Notes: generated by a model from the letters alone, not told the origin. DNA of 64,000 bases from Marivita cryptomonadis (GCF_002115725.1 NZ_JFKD01000017.1:34554-98553), one strand, 5' to 3'. Shown: positions 46,930-56,441, counted from the stretch's first letter. Translations and numbers: made by a program.

Positions 46930-47514
46930 TCACGCCTGTAGCTCGGCGTCCCAGTACAGAAAGTCCATCCAGCTGTCATGCAAGTGGTTGGGCGGAAACT
47001 TACGCCCCATGTTCAACAACTCCTGAGCCCCCGGCTGTCGGGGCGGCTTGCGCAGCGCCAAACCCGCCTGACGAAGGCTTTTGGATCCTTTGCGCAGGTT
47101 ACACGGCGCACATGCCGCGACCACATTTTCCCAGGACGTTATACCGCCAGAGGCACGCGGCACGACGTGGTCAAAGGTCAGTTCACCCTTTGCTCCGCAA
47201 TACTGGCAGCGGAATTCATCCCGTAGAAAAAGATTAAAGCGCGTGAACGCCACGCGCTTTTGCGGTTTGACATAATCTTTAAGCACCACGACGCTCGGTA
47301 TTCGAAGCGTCATCGACGGGCTACGGACCACCTCATCGTATTCTGCGACAATGTCCACCCTGTCGAGAAACGCCGCTTTCACCGCGTCCTGCCACGGCCA
47401 AAGTGACAGCGGATAATAGGACAAAGGCCTGTAATCCGCATTCAGCACAAGTGCCGGATGGTGTCGCAGCGCACCCGGTTCGCGTACAAAAGCCGTTCTG
47501 AAATTACCATCCAT
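46930..47514 (-). CDS. HNH endonuclease domain protein
   Basis: A 194-residue protein with an HNH nuclease fold: zinc cysteines in CQYCGAKGE and CAPCNLRKGSKS, with FDHVVPRASGG and WENVVAAC between them. The N-terminal 90 residues (LVLNADYRPLSYYPLSLWP) are characteristic of a widespread chromosomal HNH family, not linked to phage here. The cellular target is unknown. It starts at ATG 47514, is single on its strand, and the 167-bp gap upstream holds no other gene. Confidence 0.9.
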   Translation of the reverse strand: MDGNFRTAFVREPGALRHHPALVLNADYRPLSYYPLSLWPWQDAVKAAFLDRVDIVAEYDEVVRSPSMTLRIPSVVVLKDYVKPQKRVAFTRFNLFLRDEFRCQYCGAKGELTFDHVVPRASGGITSWENVVAACAPCNLRKGSKSLRQAGLALRKPPRQPGAQELLNMGRKFPPNHLHDSWMDFLYWDAELQA

Positions 47515-47681
47515 CGCGGGACTCGTCTCCTGCCCTGTCTGCCTGTTCCAGCCTCAGGACGGGAGCCCCGCCCCGATCTATAATCAATACTATATATCGC
47601 GGACGCCAACGGACAACCCCCGCAATATGCGGTATGGTCGCAGGGCTAGCGCAATAAAATCACAGCTGCGTGACACCCACG

Positions 47682-49193
47682 TCAGTCAGGGATGGAAAAG
47701 ACCTGTCCGGGGTATATCAGATCAGGGTCGCGGATGCGGTCGCGGTTGGCTTCAAAGAGTTTGACATAAGCCGGGCCTTCGCCGTAGCGATCCCGCGCAA
47801 TCGCCCAGAGCGTGTTGCCCGGCTGAACCGTCACGACCTTGATCACTGAAGGCCCGCCAGCGCGGTCTGCCGCTTGCGCCAAAACGACCGGATCTTCGCG
47901 GCGGAACGGGCTTTCGACCCGTGATGTCACCTCACCCGCTGCATCCACCGCATCGACCCGCAATGTGTAGGTACCTGTGTCTACGTCAGGCAGTTCGGCG
48001 CGCCATTGGCCGTCGGTTCCGATGTCAGTCGTCAGCACCGGCTGGTTGTCGAGATAGACCCGAACGAATTCCTCTGCTGATCCACGCCCGGTGAGCGCCA
48101 CTGCGCCCGCGTCTTCATAGGTGATTGCGTCGAGCGCAATCTGGTCGAGCGCTTCGGGCGCGCTACCACCGGTCTGAAGGATATTCACACCCGCTTCGGT
48201 CGACAGGATCACCGCTGGCGCGCTTGCCGCCGGGGGTGTTTCTTCGCTGGCGGTGGTTGCCACCGTTGGGGGGGCGACCGGGTCGTTGGTGACGGTTGCG
48301 ACCTGCTCTGACGCTGCGGCGTCCTCTACCGGGGGGGGCGGCACGTTGGCTACAGCGGTTTCGGCCCCGTTTGCGATCTCTGTGACTTGGGTGCTCTCTG
48401 CTGTCTCGACACGAGCCGTGGCGTCTTGCTGCGCGGGGTTAGGCGGCTCTTGTGTCTCGGAGACCTGTGCGCTTTCGTCGTCCGGCTGTTCCGGCAGCGC
48501 GGCGATCTCGACTTGCGCGCTTTCGGCCACTGGCTCTGGTTGTGCTTCCGGAGCTTCAGCAGTGCGCACTACGGGGGCCAAGATCACCTGATCCAAACTT
48601 TCTGCCTGACCCAGTTCGCCATCCGACAGCAAACTGACAACGCGTGGTGCGTCGTTGAGAGGAAGATCGAGGAATGCCACAAACTTGCCCGACCCATCCA
48701 CCTCAGCCCGGCCGGCTTCAACTCCGTCGATCAGAACGGTTACATCGCGTGCGCCTGGTGCACGTCCTGCGACCAGCGTTTGCCCATCCGGGGCGACGCG
48801 GACGATGTCAAAGGCTGGCGCCTCGGGCGCGGGCGTGGCTTGCGGCTCTGCTGCTGCGATTGTGACGTCTTCCGCCTCGTCCAAGACCGGTGAAGTGTCG
48901 TCTGCCGCACTCTCGGCGACATCGGTTGGCGCGTCGGGTTCAGGCGCCAACGCAGCGACGTCATCGGTGTTGGACGTGTCCTGTTCAGACACCTCTTGTT
49001 GCGGTGCCACGACAGCTTGTGCAGGCGCCGAGGTGGCATCGGGCTGAGGCGCGACTTGCGCGCTTGGGGCATCAGTTGTGGTTGAGGGAAACAACGAGCC
49101 ACTGGCATAAAGCGCCAATGCCACCGCACCCGCGGCGGCCACGCCTCCAAGCACAAGCCCGGACCTGCCGTTTGCCAAAGCGAATTTGCTCAT
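47682..49193 (-). CDS. Membrane-anchored LysM protein with Ig-like modules
   Basis: A 503-residue envelope protein. There is one N-terminal membrane segment (about residues 13-33), then a long acidic Ala/Pro/Gln-rich linker, bacterial Ig-like modules (PDGQTLVAGRAPGARDVTV, and another near residue 370), and a C-terminal LysM domain (VQPGNTLWAIARDRYGEG, ending GQVFSIPD). Peptidoglycan binding is probable; a periplasmic scaffold role is inferred. ATG 49193 is used. It is divergent from the LOG gene. Confidence 0.85.
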   Translation of the reverse strand: MSKFALANGRSGLVLGGVAAAGAVALALYASGSLFPSTTTDAPSAQVAPQPDATSAPAQAVVAPQQEVSEQDTSNTDDVAALAPEPDAPTDVAESAADDTSPVLDEAEDVTIAAAEPQATPAPEAPAFDIVRVAPDGQTLVAGRAPGARDVTVLIDGVEAGRAEVDGSGKFVAFLDLPLNDAPRVVSLLSDGELGQAESLDQVILAPVVRTAEAPEAQPEPVAESAQVEIAALPEQPDDESAQVSETQEPPNPAQQDATARVETAESTQVTEIANGAETAVANVPPPPVEDAAASEQVATVTNDPVAPPTVATTASEETPPAASAPAVILSTEAGVNILQTGGSAPEALDQIALDAITYEDAGAVALTGRGSAEEFVRVYLDNQPVLTTDIGTDGQWRAELPDVDTGTYTLRVDAVDAAGEVTSRVESPFRREDPVVLAQAADRAGGPSVIKVVTVQPGNTLWAIARDRYGEGPAYVKLFEANRDRIRDPDLIYPGQVFSIPD

Positions 49194-49306
49194 CTTACCC
49201 CAAGTGTCCGTGACAGAATGGCAATATGCCTATCCCGCAGTTGAGCGTGTCTATCAACACAGGTATCACGAGGCAACTTTTCGCCTAGAGTCAAGGATGT
49301 GCCCCC

Positions 49307-49858
49307 ATGATCAAGAAGTCCATCTGTGTCTATTGCGGCTCACGTCCCGGCCAGAACCCGGCCTATGCCGATGCAGCAGATGCGCTTGGTCGTGCGATTG
49401 CGGGCGAACATTGGCGGCTGGTCTATGGCGCGGGGGATGTCGGGCTGATGGGCACCGTGGCACGCGCGGCACAGGACGCGGGGGGCGACACGTTCGGGGT
49501 GATCCCGACGCACCTGATGGATCTGGAGGTGGGCAAAACCGATCTCACCCGCTTTATCATCACTGAAACCATGCATGAACGCAAAAAGGTGATGGTGATG
49601 AACGCGGACGCCATCGTCGTGCTGCCGGGTGGCGCCGGATCGCTTGATGAGTTTTTCGAAGTGCTCACATGGCGGCAATTGGGCCTGCATGGCAAGCCTA
49701 TCATATTGCTCAGTGTCGATGATTACTGGGCACCGCTTACCGCACTGCTGGACCATGTGGTCGATCAGGGTTTTGCCGATGCGTCGCTACTGGGGTTCGT
49801 GGAGACCACCACTTCAGCTTCGGACACCATCACCGCCCTGCGCCGCGCCCTGTCCTGA
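49307..49858 (+). CDS. LOG family protein (nucleotide 5'-monophosphate phosphoribohydrolase type)
   Basis: A 183-residue TIGR00730/LOG family enzyme. The motif VLPGGAGSLDEFFEVLTWRQ corresponds to PGGxGTxxE (with Ser for Thr), and YGAGDVGLMG is the N-terminal glycine loop. Members hydrolyse nucleoside monophosphates such as AMP or cytokinin ribotides; in bacteria the physiological substrate is often unknown. Its 3' end overlaps the convergent RarD-like gene by 94 bp. Confidence 0.9.
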   Translation: MIKKSICVYCGSRPGQNPAYADAADALGRAIAGEHWRLVYGAGDVGLMGTVARAAQDAGGDTFGVIPTHLMDLEVGKTDLTRFIITETMHERKKVMVMNADAIVVLPGGAGSLDEFFEVLTWRQLGLHGKPIILLSVDDYWAPLTALLDHVVDQGFADASLLGFVETTTSASDTITALRRALS

Positions 49859-50715
49859 GTGAAAGCGCTGCTGGAATAGATCGCGAGCGCCGACCAGATC
49901 AGGGCAAACGCGATCAGGTGGACCACGCCAAACGGTTCCCCAAAGATCAGCACGGCCACAAGGAACTGAAGCGTGGGATTGATGTATTGCACGATCCCCA
50001 CCGTCGACATGGTCAGCCGCCTCGCGCCAAAAGAAAACAGGATCAGCGGCATGGCGGTGATAGGACCTGACGCCATGAGCAACAGCGATTGCGTCAGTTC
50101 TTGCCCAAATGCGCCGCCCTGCCCCATATGCAGGTAGATCAGCCATCCCAGTCCAAGCGGGCAGAGGATCAGCACTTCGGCAGAGACCGAAATGACCGGC
50201 CCAAGATCAAGACGTTTCTTAAGTAACCCGTACAAGCCAAAGGTGCTTGCCAGAACGAGTGAGATCCACGGCAGGATGTGAAGACCGATGGTCAACGACA
50301 TCACACCCGTTGCAGCCAGCGTGATAGCCACCCATTGCGTGCGGCTCAGGCGTTCGCTGAGCACTAAGCGGCCGATCAGAACGGCAACGAGCGGGAAGAT
50401 ATAGTAGCCCATGGATGCTTCGGTCGCGCGTCCGGCGTGAATCGACCAGATGAACAGAAACCAGTTCACCGAGATCAGAAGTGCGGCAGCCACGATGACC
50501 TTGAGCGACGCAGGGTTCTGCACGGCACTCCAGAGAACATGAAGGCGGCCTTGCACCCCGATGACGATCCCGAAGAATACCAGCGACCACACGGTGCGAT
50601 GCGCCAGCACTTCGTGCGAGGGAACGTCGCTCAACGCCTTGTAGAACAAGCCGGACAGCCCCCAGATACAGCAGGCGGCGATCAGCGCGACAACGCCTTT
50701 CTGAGTGTCTGTCAT
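49765..50715 (-). CDS. rarD: RarD-like EamA transporter
   Basis: A 316-residue ten-helix DMT protein of the RarD branch, starting MTDTQKGVVALIAACCIWG. The RarD signature EVLAHRTVWSLVFF after helix 1 is present. RarD was named for chloramphenicol sensitivity but its natural substrate is unknown. The last 30 or so residues, a Ser/Thr/Ala tail, are encoded in the 94 bp that overlap the LOG gene on the other strand. A GST-like gene lies 74 bp upstream on the same strand. Confidence 0.88.
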   Translation of the reverse strand: MTDTQKGVVALIAACCIWGLSGLFYKALSDVPSHEVLAHRTVWSLVFFGIVIGVQGRLHVLWSAVQNPASLKVIVAAALLISVNWFLFIWSIHAGRATEASMGYYIFPLVAVLIGRLVLSERLSRTQWVAITLAATGVMSLTIGLHILPWISLVLASTFGLYGLLKKRLDLGPVISVSAEVLILCPLGLGWLIYLHMGQGGAFGQELTQSLLLMASGPITAMPLILFSFGARRLTMSTVGIVQYINPTLQFLVAVLIFGEPFGVVHLIAFALIWSALAIYSSSAFTQDRARRRAVMVSEAEVVVSTNPSSDASAKP

Positions 50716-50789
50716 GATGGGCCTCCACCGTCAGCGGTATCCGGCGGCACCGGGATGCGCAAGGGTCTGATGTGCCGGTCAAGATCAGC

Positions 50790-51437
50790 TCAGAGCGCAC
50801 CTTTTTCGTGCATGTAGCGCAGCATTTCAGGACGGTAGGCGGTCATTTCGTCTGCAACTGCGGGATGCGCCAGCATCTGCGCACGATAGGCGATCACTGC
50901 TTTGGGCCAGTCCAGCACGGGAATGACCGGGCCTTCGAACAGCGCGATCCATTCCAAAGTGACAATGGTACCGCAATCCCCCATCCAAAGCTGATCGCGG
51001 GGCAACTGCGACCGCTCGAGCATCACAGCCAGTGCGTTGAGACGTTTGGTGATCATCGCATGCGCTTCGGTGATGGCCTTTGGATCGCGGGTCGCCGGAG
51101 CGACATGGGGAAACGTCAATCGCAACGCCGGTTCCAGCCGCGTGTCGGAAAACCGCGACCGCTCGCGTGACAGGGCCCTGCCGATCATTGTGTTGGGCAG
51201 CATTGGGCGGTCGGGGTGCTTTTCTTCGAGGTATTCTGCAATCGCCTCGCTGTCGGTCAGCACCAAATCGCCATCCAACAGCGCCGGGATGTTGCCGGAA
51301 GGCACGATGGACATGTATTCCGGCGACCCACCGCCACCGGGGGGCGGCATCTCTTCAAACGCGAGCCCCTTGTGCCGCAACAGGATGCGGAGCTTGGCAC
51401 AGTATAGCGAATGATCCGAGGTGATGACGCGCAGCAT
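50790..51437 (-). CDS. Glutathione S-transferase family protein
   Basis: A 215-residue GST-fold protein. The thioredoxin-like N-terminal domain contains LYCAKLRILLRHKGL and VPSGNIPALLDGD, followed by LTDSEAIAEYLEEKHPD, typical for glutathione binding. The catalytic Ser/Cys is near the N-terminus. The substrate is unknown. It starts at ATG 51437, 22 bp downstream of the sodB terminator. Confidence 0.85.
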   Translation of the reverse strand: MLRVITSDHSLYCAKLRILLRHKGLAFEEMPPPGGGGSPEYMSIVPSGNIPALLDGDLVLTDSEAIAEYLEEKHPDRPMLPNTMIGRALSRERSRFSDTRLEPALRLTFPHVAPATRDPKAITEAHAMITKRLNALAVMLERSQLPRDQLWMGDCGTIVTLEWIALFEGPVIPVLDWPKAVIAYRAQMLAHPAVADEMTAYRPEMLRYMHEKGAL

Positions 51438-51458
51438 GATCAGAGTGTCCGAAATGCA

Positions 51459-51487
51459 AAAAGCCCTGCCAATCTGACAGGGCTTTT
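51459..51487 (-). terminator. Rho-independent terminator after sodB
   Basis: AAAAGCCCTG pairs with CAGGGCTTTT around a 9-nt loop. It lies 20 bp after the sodB stop on the minus strand and has an A/T-rich stem base that gives a U-tail. Confidence 0.88.
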
Positions 51488-51506
51488 CAAGATCAATGTC
51501 AACCGA

Positions 51507-52115
51507 TCAGGCGTTCGACAAACGCTCGGCCACGTTTTCCCAGTTGACGAGATTGTCCAAGAAGTTGGCAAGATACGCGGGCCGCTTGTTGCGGAAGTCG
51601 ATGTAATAGGAATGCTCCCACACGTCGCAACCCAGCAACGCTGTCTGGTCGAAGCAGACCGGGTTCACGCCGTTTTCGGTCTTGGTGATTTTCAGGGTGC
51701 CGTCGGTGTCTACGACCAGCCAAGCCCAACCAGAGCCGAATTGGCCTGCACCAGCGGCTGAGAATTCTTCCTTGAATTTGTCGACTGTACCGAACGCGTC
51801 AGCGATGCGGGATTCCAGATCGCCCGGCATTTTGTTGTCGCCGGGACCCATCATTTCCCAGAACTGGTTGTGGTTCCACAGCTGGCTGATGTTGTTGAAG
51901 ATCCCGTTCTGTGCAACGGCAGAGGCGTTGTAGGTGCCCTTGATGATCTCTTCCATCGACTTGCCGTCCCATTCGGTGCCGGCGATAAGCTTGTTGCCGT
52001 TGTCGACATAGGCCTTGTGGTGCAGGTCGTGGTGGTACTCGAGTGTCTCTTTGGACATGCCTTTGCTGGCCAGCGCGTCGTGGGCGTAGGGCAGATCAGG
52101 AAGTTCGAAAGCCAT
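51507..52115 (-). CDS. sodB: Iron superoxide dismutase
   Basis: A 202-residue Fe/Mn-type dismutase. The metal ligands are in YHHDLHHKAY, LWNHNQFWEMM, and DVWEHSYYID (Asp and His). The residues FGSGWAWLV and the Gln in AGAGQFGSG point to the iron form. It detoxifies superoxide in the cytoplasm. ATG 52115 is chosen, preceded by GAGGGGACACC; ATG-like 52142 is the first in-frame start but lacks similarity. Confidence 0.96.
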   Translation of the reverse strand: MAFELPDLPYAHDALASKGMSKETLEYHHDLHHKAYVDNGNKLIAGTEWDGKSMEEIIKGTYNASAVAQNGIFNNISQLWNHNQFWEMMGPGDNKMPGDLESRIADAFGTVDKFKEEFSAAGAGQFGSGWAWLVVDTDGTLKITKTENGVNPVCFDQTALLGCDVWEHSYYIDFRNKRPAYLANFLDNLVNWENVAERLSNA

Positions 52116-52237
52116 GGTGGTGTCCCCTCGTTGGTGCGTCAAATTACACAGGCATACCTGATGTGACGCACCGCCAAGGTCAAGCCCTGCGGCTGCGCCA
52201 ATCCGGGAATAATCCTGCCTCTCAAGGGATAAACGCG

Positions 52238-52810
52238 TCAGCGGGTGAAATGGTTCACTGCCGAAGAGTCATCCGCTGACATGGACAGAATACCGAACAT
52301 GTACGCGGCGACCGACCGGAAGCAGACCACACGTGCCGTGCTGGCATCGTCCATCCAGAAAGCGGCGGCGACCTGTGCCATGCGCGTGCGTCGGACCATA
52401 CCGGGGGTGAATGCGTCTGCGCGCATGTCGACGGGTGCCAGTTTGGCGATCACTTCGCGCAACATAGTGCCTTTCAACTGGAACACGGCGCGGGCGTCAG
52501 AAACATTAACCACCAGCGCATGGGCGTCTGCCAATTTGGCCGCCAAATCATCTGCAAGATCTTGCGCCTTGTCATAGGAACATAGCAGCATGGCCTCGTC
52601 CGGCGACATCCAGAGAGCGCCAGTGTCCCCAGAAAATGCGGTTTCGCGCGTGCCCGGCAGCGTGACACCGAAAACGTCATTCACTGCGGTGACGATGGTG
52701 TTATCCGTCAGATCGCCACGCAGGGTCACCATACCCTGCCCGGCCAATTCGGTGATTTCGACCAGACCGTCAAAATTTGCGCCACCCAGCGCCAGAGCCA
52801 CGTCAGACAT
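52238..52810 (-). CDS. soxG: Sarcosine oxidase gamma subunit
   Basis: A 190-residue small subunit of heterotetrameric sarcosine oxidase, related to the folate-binding GcvT-like fold. The complex oxidises sarcosine to glycine, formaldehyde/methylene-THF and H2O2. The start is ATG 52810, overlapping the soxA stop by 8 bp, which indicates coupling. Family assignment rests on position in the operon and on segments such as TGALWMSPDEAMLL. Confidence 0.88.
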   Translation of the reverse strand: MSDVALALGGANFDGLVEITELAGQGMVTLRGDLTDNTIVTAVNDVFGVTLPGTRETAFSGDTGALWMSPDEAMLLCSYDKAQDLADDLAAKLADAHALVVNVSDARAVFQLKGTMLREVIAKLAPVDMRADAFTPGMVRRTRMAQVAAAFWMDDASTARVVCFRSVAAYMFGILSMSADDSSAVNHFTR

Positions 52811-55800
52811 TCTGCTTCTCCCCCTCGGGATCAAAGAACACCGGGTTCACAATCCGGGCTTTCTTGGGCGGGTTGCCGCCATTGGTGAAGGTGATCACGT
52901 CGCCCATACGGTCAGGCCCGTTCAGGACCAGCCCCATGGCGATGCCCTTGTTCAGAGTTGGGCTATGGTATGTCGAGGTCACACGGCCTTCGGTATTGGT
53001 CTGGCCATTCTCGTTCACACCGTCCGCGATGGCATAAGCGCCATCCTGAAGGACCGAGCCGTCCAGCGTTTCGAGACCCACCAGCTTCCAGCGCTTGGGA
53101 TCGGTCATGTGCGACCGTGCCTGCGCACGCTTGCCGATATAGTCCTCTTTCTTCTTGGAAATCGCCCAATCGAGACCAAGGTCCTGAGGGATTACCGTGC
53201 CATCGGTTTCATCGCCGATCATGATGAAGCCCTTTTCGGCCCGCATGATGTGCAGCGCCTCGGTGCCGTAAGGCGTGATGTCCCACTCCTTGCCAGCCTC
53301 GATCAGTTTGTCCCAGAAGGCGCGCCCCAGATTGGCAGGTACGGCGATTTCGTAGCTCAGTTCGCCCGAGAACGAGATACGATAGGCTCGCACGGGGAAG
53401 CCCGCCAATTCGCCGTCTTTCCACTCCATGAAGGCCAGCGCCTCTTTGCTGACATCCATGCCACCCAGCTTTTCCAGTAGCTTACGGGCATTCGGGCCAA
53501 CCACGGCGACCTGCGCGAATTGCTCGGTCGCGTTGACGGTCCAGACTTTCCAGTCCCACAATTCGGTCTGAAGCCACTCTTCCATGTGGGCGTGGATGCG
53601 ATCCGCGCCGCCGGTGGTGGTGTGGCAAAGGAATGTGTCCTCGTCGATGCGCGCGACCACGCCGTCATCCGACAGAAAGCCGTTTTCGCTGCACATCAGG
53701 CCGTAGCGACATTTGCCCGGTTTCAACGTGCTCATCATGTTGGTGTAGAGCATGTCGAGGAAGCGGCCCGCGTCGGGGCCTTTGACGATGATCTTGCCCA
53801 GTGTGGACGCGTCGAGCAGGCCGAGGCTGTTGCGGGTGGCCAGCACTTCGCGTTTGACCGCATCATGCACGCTTTCGCCCTTGCGCGGGAAAGCATAGGC
53901 GCGGCGCCAATGGCCGACCGGTTCCCAATGCGCGCCGTTCGCTTCGTGCCGGTCATGCATCGGCGTCTTGCGGATCGGCTGGAAGATGTCGCCGCGTGCT
54001 TCGCCCGCAATCGCACCCATCGAAATGGGGGTATAGGGCGGGCGGAAGGTGGTGGTGCCGACCTGTGGAATATCTGCACCCAATGCATTCGCAAGGGTTG
54101 CAAGGCCGTTGATGTTGCTCAGTTTTCCCTGATCTGTGGCCATGCCAAGCGTGGTGTAACGCTTGGTGTGTTCGACCGATTCAAAGCCTTCCTGCGCGGC
54201 CAGTTGCACATCGGCCACTTTGACATCGTTCTGGTAATCCAGCCACGCTTTCATGCGCAGTTGCTTTTTTGCACCTTGCGGCATCATCCAAACCGGAACC
54301 AACGGGGCTTCATCGGGCGCTTCGCCGCTGGACGCGGCGGCATCGCCCTTTTCAGCACCGACACGCGCGGCGGCGGTTTTGCCTGCGTTTGCCGCGTTTT
54401 GCAGCACGTCGTTCAGGTGGAACGCGCCATCGGCGGCACCGGAGGTCACGACGAACGGGTTGCCATCATGGCTGGTGGGCGCGCGGTCATGATCGGGGCG
54501 GAACGCGGCTTGGGACGCGTCCCAAATCAGCTTGCCACCGCAATGGGACCAGAGGTGCACCACCGGAGACCAGCCGCCGGACATGGCGACCGCATCGCAG
54601 AAGATCTCCTCGAGCACTTCACCTTCGCCCGCCTGAACACCGCGGCAAACGGAATGCACACGTTTCGCGCCCTTGACCTTGACCGCCGCCGCGCCGGTTT
54701 CGACGCGGATGCCAAGCGCCTTGGCTTCGTCCATCAGAGCGCCTCCACCTTCGGGACGGGCGTCGAGGATCGCGGGCACCTTGAGACCGGCCTGCACCAG
54801 AGCAATAGCGGTGCGGTAGGCGTCGTCGTTGTTGGTGACGACCACGGTGCGGTCGCCGGGGCTGACGCCGAAGTTCACGAGGTAGTCGCGCACGGCAGAG
54901 GCCAGCATCACGCCGGGGATGTCGTTGCCGGCAAAGGAGAGCGGGCGTTCGATGGCGCCGGTTGCGGTGATGATTTGCGCTGCACGAATGCGCCACAGAC
55001 GGTGGCGTGGACCGGCCGCTTCGGGCGCGTGATCGGTCAGGCGTTCGTAGCCAAGAACATATCCGTGGTCATAGACCCCTGCCCCCATGGTGCGGGTCCG
55101 GATCTGTGCGTTGGGCAGTGCATTGAGTTCCTCGCGGGCCTTTGCGATCCAGGCGTCTGGTTCCATCCCGTCGATGGTGCCACCGTCAACTGGCGCGCGC
55201 CCCCCCAGGTGGGCGGTCTGTTCGAGTAGCAGAACCTTGGCCCCGGCACGGGCAGCGGTCAGTGCGGATTGCAGACCAGCCACGCCGCCGCCGATCACCA
55301 GCACATCGGTGAAGGCGTAGAAATGCTCGTACCGGTCTTCATCGCGCGACTTGGCATCCGGGGCTTTGCCCAGACCGGCAGAATGGCGGATGAACGGCTC
55401 GTAGATGTGTTTCCAGAACGGGCGCGGATGGATGAACATCTTGTAGTAGAAGCCGGCGCTGAGGAAGCGCGACAACAGGTTGTTCACGATGCCCACATCG
55501 TAGTTCAGCGACGGCCAGTGGTTCTGGCTGATGGCGGTCAGACCGTGGAAAATCTCGGTCGTTGTGGCGCGCTGGTTCGGCTCGAACCGGTTGCCGGTGC
55601 CCAGGCCGACAATCGCGTTGGGCTCTTCGGAACCGGAGGCCACAACGCCGCGCGGGCGGTGGTATTTGAAGCTGCGGCCCATCAGCATCTGGTCATTGGC
55701 CAGAAGCGCGGAGGCGAGCGTGTCGCCCTGATAGCCGTTCAGGAGCGTGCCGTTGAACTTGAACGACACGGGACGGTCGCGGTTGATCAGGCGGCCCTGG

Positions 55801-55820
55801 GTTTGAACGCGGGTGCTCAT
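52803..55820 (-). CDS. soxA: Sarcosine oxidase alpha subunit
   Basis: A 1005-residue subunit. The N-terminal part has a ferredoxin-like fold remnant (LLNGYQGDTLASALLANDQ), the NAD-binding domain has VLVIGGGVAGLQSALTAARAG, and the C-terminal third is a GcvT-like tetrahydrofolate domain. It follows soxD in the operon with a 68-bp gap containing a repeat element. Long antisense frames on the plus strand are shadows of this gene. Confidence 0.95.
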   Translation of the reverse strand: MSTRVQTQGRLINRDRPVSFKFNGTLLNGYQGDTLASALLANDQMLMGRSFKYHRPRGVVASGSEEPNAIVGLGTGNRFEPNQRATTTEIFHGLTAISQNHWPSLNYDVGIVNNLLSRFLSAGFYYKMFIHPRPFWKHIYEPFIRHSAGLGKAPDAKSRDEDRYEHFYAFTDVLVIGGGVAGLQSALTAARAGAKVLLLEQTAHLGGRAPVDGGTIDGMEPDAWIAKAREELNALPNAQIRTRTMGAGVYDHGYVLGYERLTDHAPEAAGPRHRLWRIRAAQIITATGAIERPLSFAGNDIPGVMLASAVRDYLVNFGVSPGDRTVVVTNNDDAYRTAIALVQAGLKVPAILDARPEGGGALMDEAKALGIRVETGAAAVKVKGAKRVHSVCRGVQAGEGEVLEEIFCDAVAMSGGWSPVVHLWSHCGGKLIWDASQAAFRPDHDRAPTSHDGNPFVVTSGAADGAFHLNDVLQNAANAGKTAAARVGAEKGDAAASSGEAPDEAPLVPVWMMPQGAKKQLRMKAWLDYQNDVKVADVQLAAQEGFESVEHTKRYTTLGMATDQGKLSNINGLATLANALGADIPQVGTTTFRPPYTPISMGAIAGEARGDIFQPIRKTPMHDRHEANGAHWEPVGHWRRAYAFPRKGESVHDAVKREVLATRNSLGLLDASTLGKIIVKGPDAGRFLDMLYTNMMSTLKPGKCRYGLMCSENGFLSDDGVVARIDEDTFLCHTTTGGADRIHAHMEEWLQTELWDWKVWTVNATEQFAQVAVVGPNARKLLEKLGGMDVSKEALAFMEWKDGELAGFPVRAYRISFSGELSYEIAVPANLGRAFWDKLIEAGKEWDITPYGTEALHIMRAEKGFIMIGDETDGTVIPQDLGLDWAISKKKEDYIGKRAQARSHMTDPKRWKLVGLETLDGSVLQDGAYAIADGVNENGQTNTEGRVTSTYHSPTLNKGIAMGLVLNGPDRMGDVITFTNGGNPPKKARIVNPVFFDPEGEKQNV

Positions 55821-55839
55821 AAGTCAGACCTTGGCGCTG

Positions 55840-55888
55840 GCGGAAGCGTCGGAGCCTCCGGCGGGAGTTTTCTGGGCAAGATGAAGGA
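55840..55888 (+). repeat. Rhodobacterales-type intergenic repeat, copy 3 (variant)
   Basis: GGAGCCTCCGGCGGGAG, then TTTT, and GGGCAAGATGAAGG. It is the GC-rich head plus AAGATGAAG tail variant of the element seen at 5760 and 18628. It fills the soxD-soxA gap and abuts the soxD stop. Confidence 0.55.
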
Positions 55889-56218
55889 TCACGCGATGGT
55901 CCTCCATGTGAAGCCGGGGCGTTTGGCGCGGATGGTGTCGAGGATGTCTTTCGGCGGCTCGGTCGTCTGGGCGCTGTAGGTGCCGAACACTTCGAGCGTG
56001 TTGGTGCAGCGCGCCGCGTGGAACCACTTGCCGCAGCCGTTCACATGCCGCCAGCGTTCGAAATGCACCCCTTTTGGGTTTTCGCGGTGGAACAGGTAGC
56101 CGGTGAAATCCTCGTCCGAGCTGTCGGGGCCGAAGCGTGTCAGGTGCGCTTCGCCGCCGGCATGCAGTTCGGTTTCTTCGGCAGCCACGCCGCAATAGGG
56201 GCAGGTTATCAGGAGCAT
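55889..56218 (-). CDS. soxD: Sarcosine oxidase delta subunit
   Basis: A 109-residue zinc-binding small subunit. CPYCGVAAEE is near the start, and GCGKWFHAARCTNTLE gives further Cys and His ligands. Start ATG 56218 (MLLITCPYCG) is used because upstream residues in the frame to 56251 lack similarity. Order is soxB-soxD-soxA-soxG as usual, but the soxB-soxD gap here is 223 bp because of an opposite-strand ORF. Confidence 0.9.
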   Translation of the reverse strand: MLLITCPYCGVAAEETELHAGGEAHLTRFGPDSSDEDFTGYLFHRENPKGVHFERWRHVNGCGKWFHAARCTNTLEVFGTYSAQTTEPPKDILDTIRAKRPGFTWRTIA

Positions 56219-56268
56219 GGAGTTGGTCCTTTTGACACGCAGCCCAACCACAGACTAGGCTGTTGGTT

Positions 56269-56433
56269 ATGGAGCAGAATTTCGACATCACGCCGATTAT
56301 TCAGATCGCGCCACTTGCGATTCTGATTGTGCTGGCGATTTGGATGATCCGGCGTGGATCGCGACAAAAGCCTCATGACAAAGGCGATATAGGTGCCGGT
56401 GGATCGCACCGGCCCGGCGATTGGTGGCACTGA
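56269..56433 (+). CDS. Small single-span membrane protein, opposite strand in sox operon
   Basis: A 54-codon ORF from ATG 56269 to TGA 56433, lying in the 223-bp gap between soxB and soxD and running opposite to the operon. The N-terminal part is followed by one strong hydrophobic helix (IIQIAPLAILIVLAIWMI), then RRGSRQKPHDKG and an end in RPGDWWH. The positive-inside pattern suggests a bitopic membrane protein with a cytoplasmic C-terminus. No ribosome site is clear. It could be a real microprotein or a chance frame; the helix and the exact fit in the gap favour the former. Confidence 0.5.
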   Translation: MEQNFDITPIIQIAPLAILIVLAIWMIRRGSRQKPHDKGDIGAGGSHRPGDWWH

Positions 56434-56441
56434 GGTCTTCA

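Noticed and set aside
52116..52237. Possible TTGACC promoter for sodB
   Set aside because: The -35 matches, but no -10 at 16-18 bp is convincing, so it is not annotated.
53520..55229. 569-codon plus-strand frame opposite soxA
   Set aside because: Antisense shadow of a well-supported gene; the His/Arg/Val-rich composition and lack of a ribosome site or family motifs mark it as noise.
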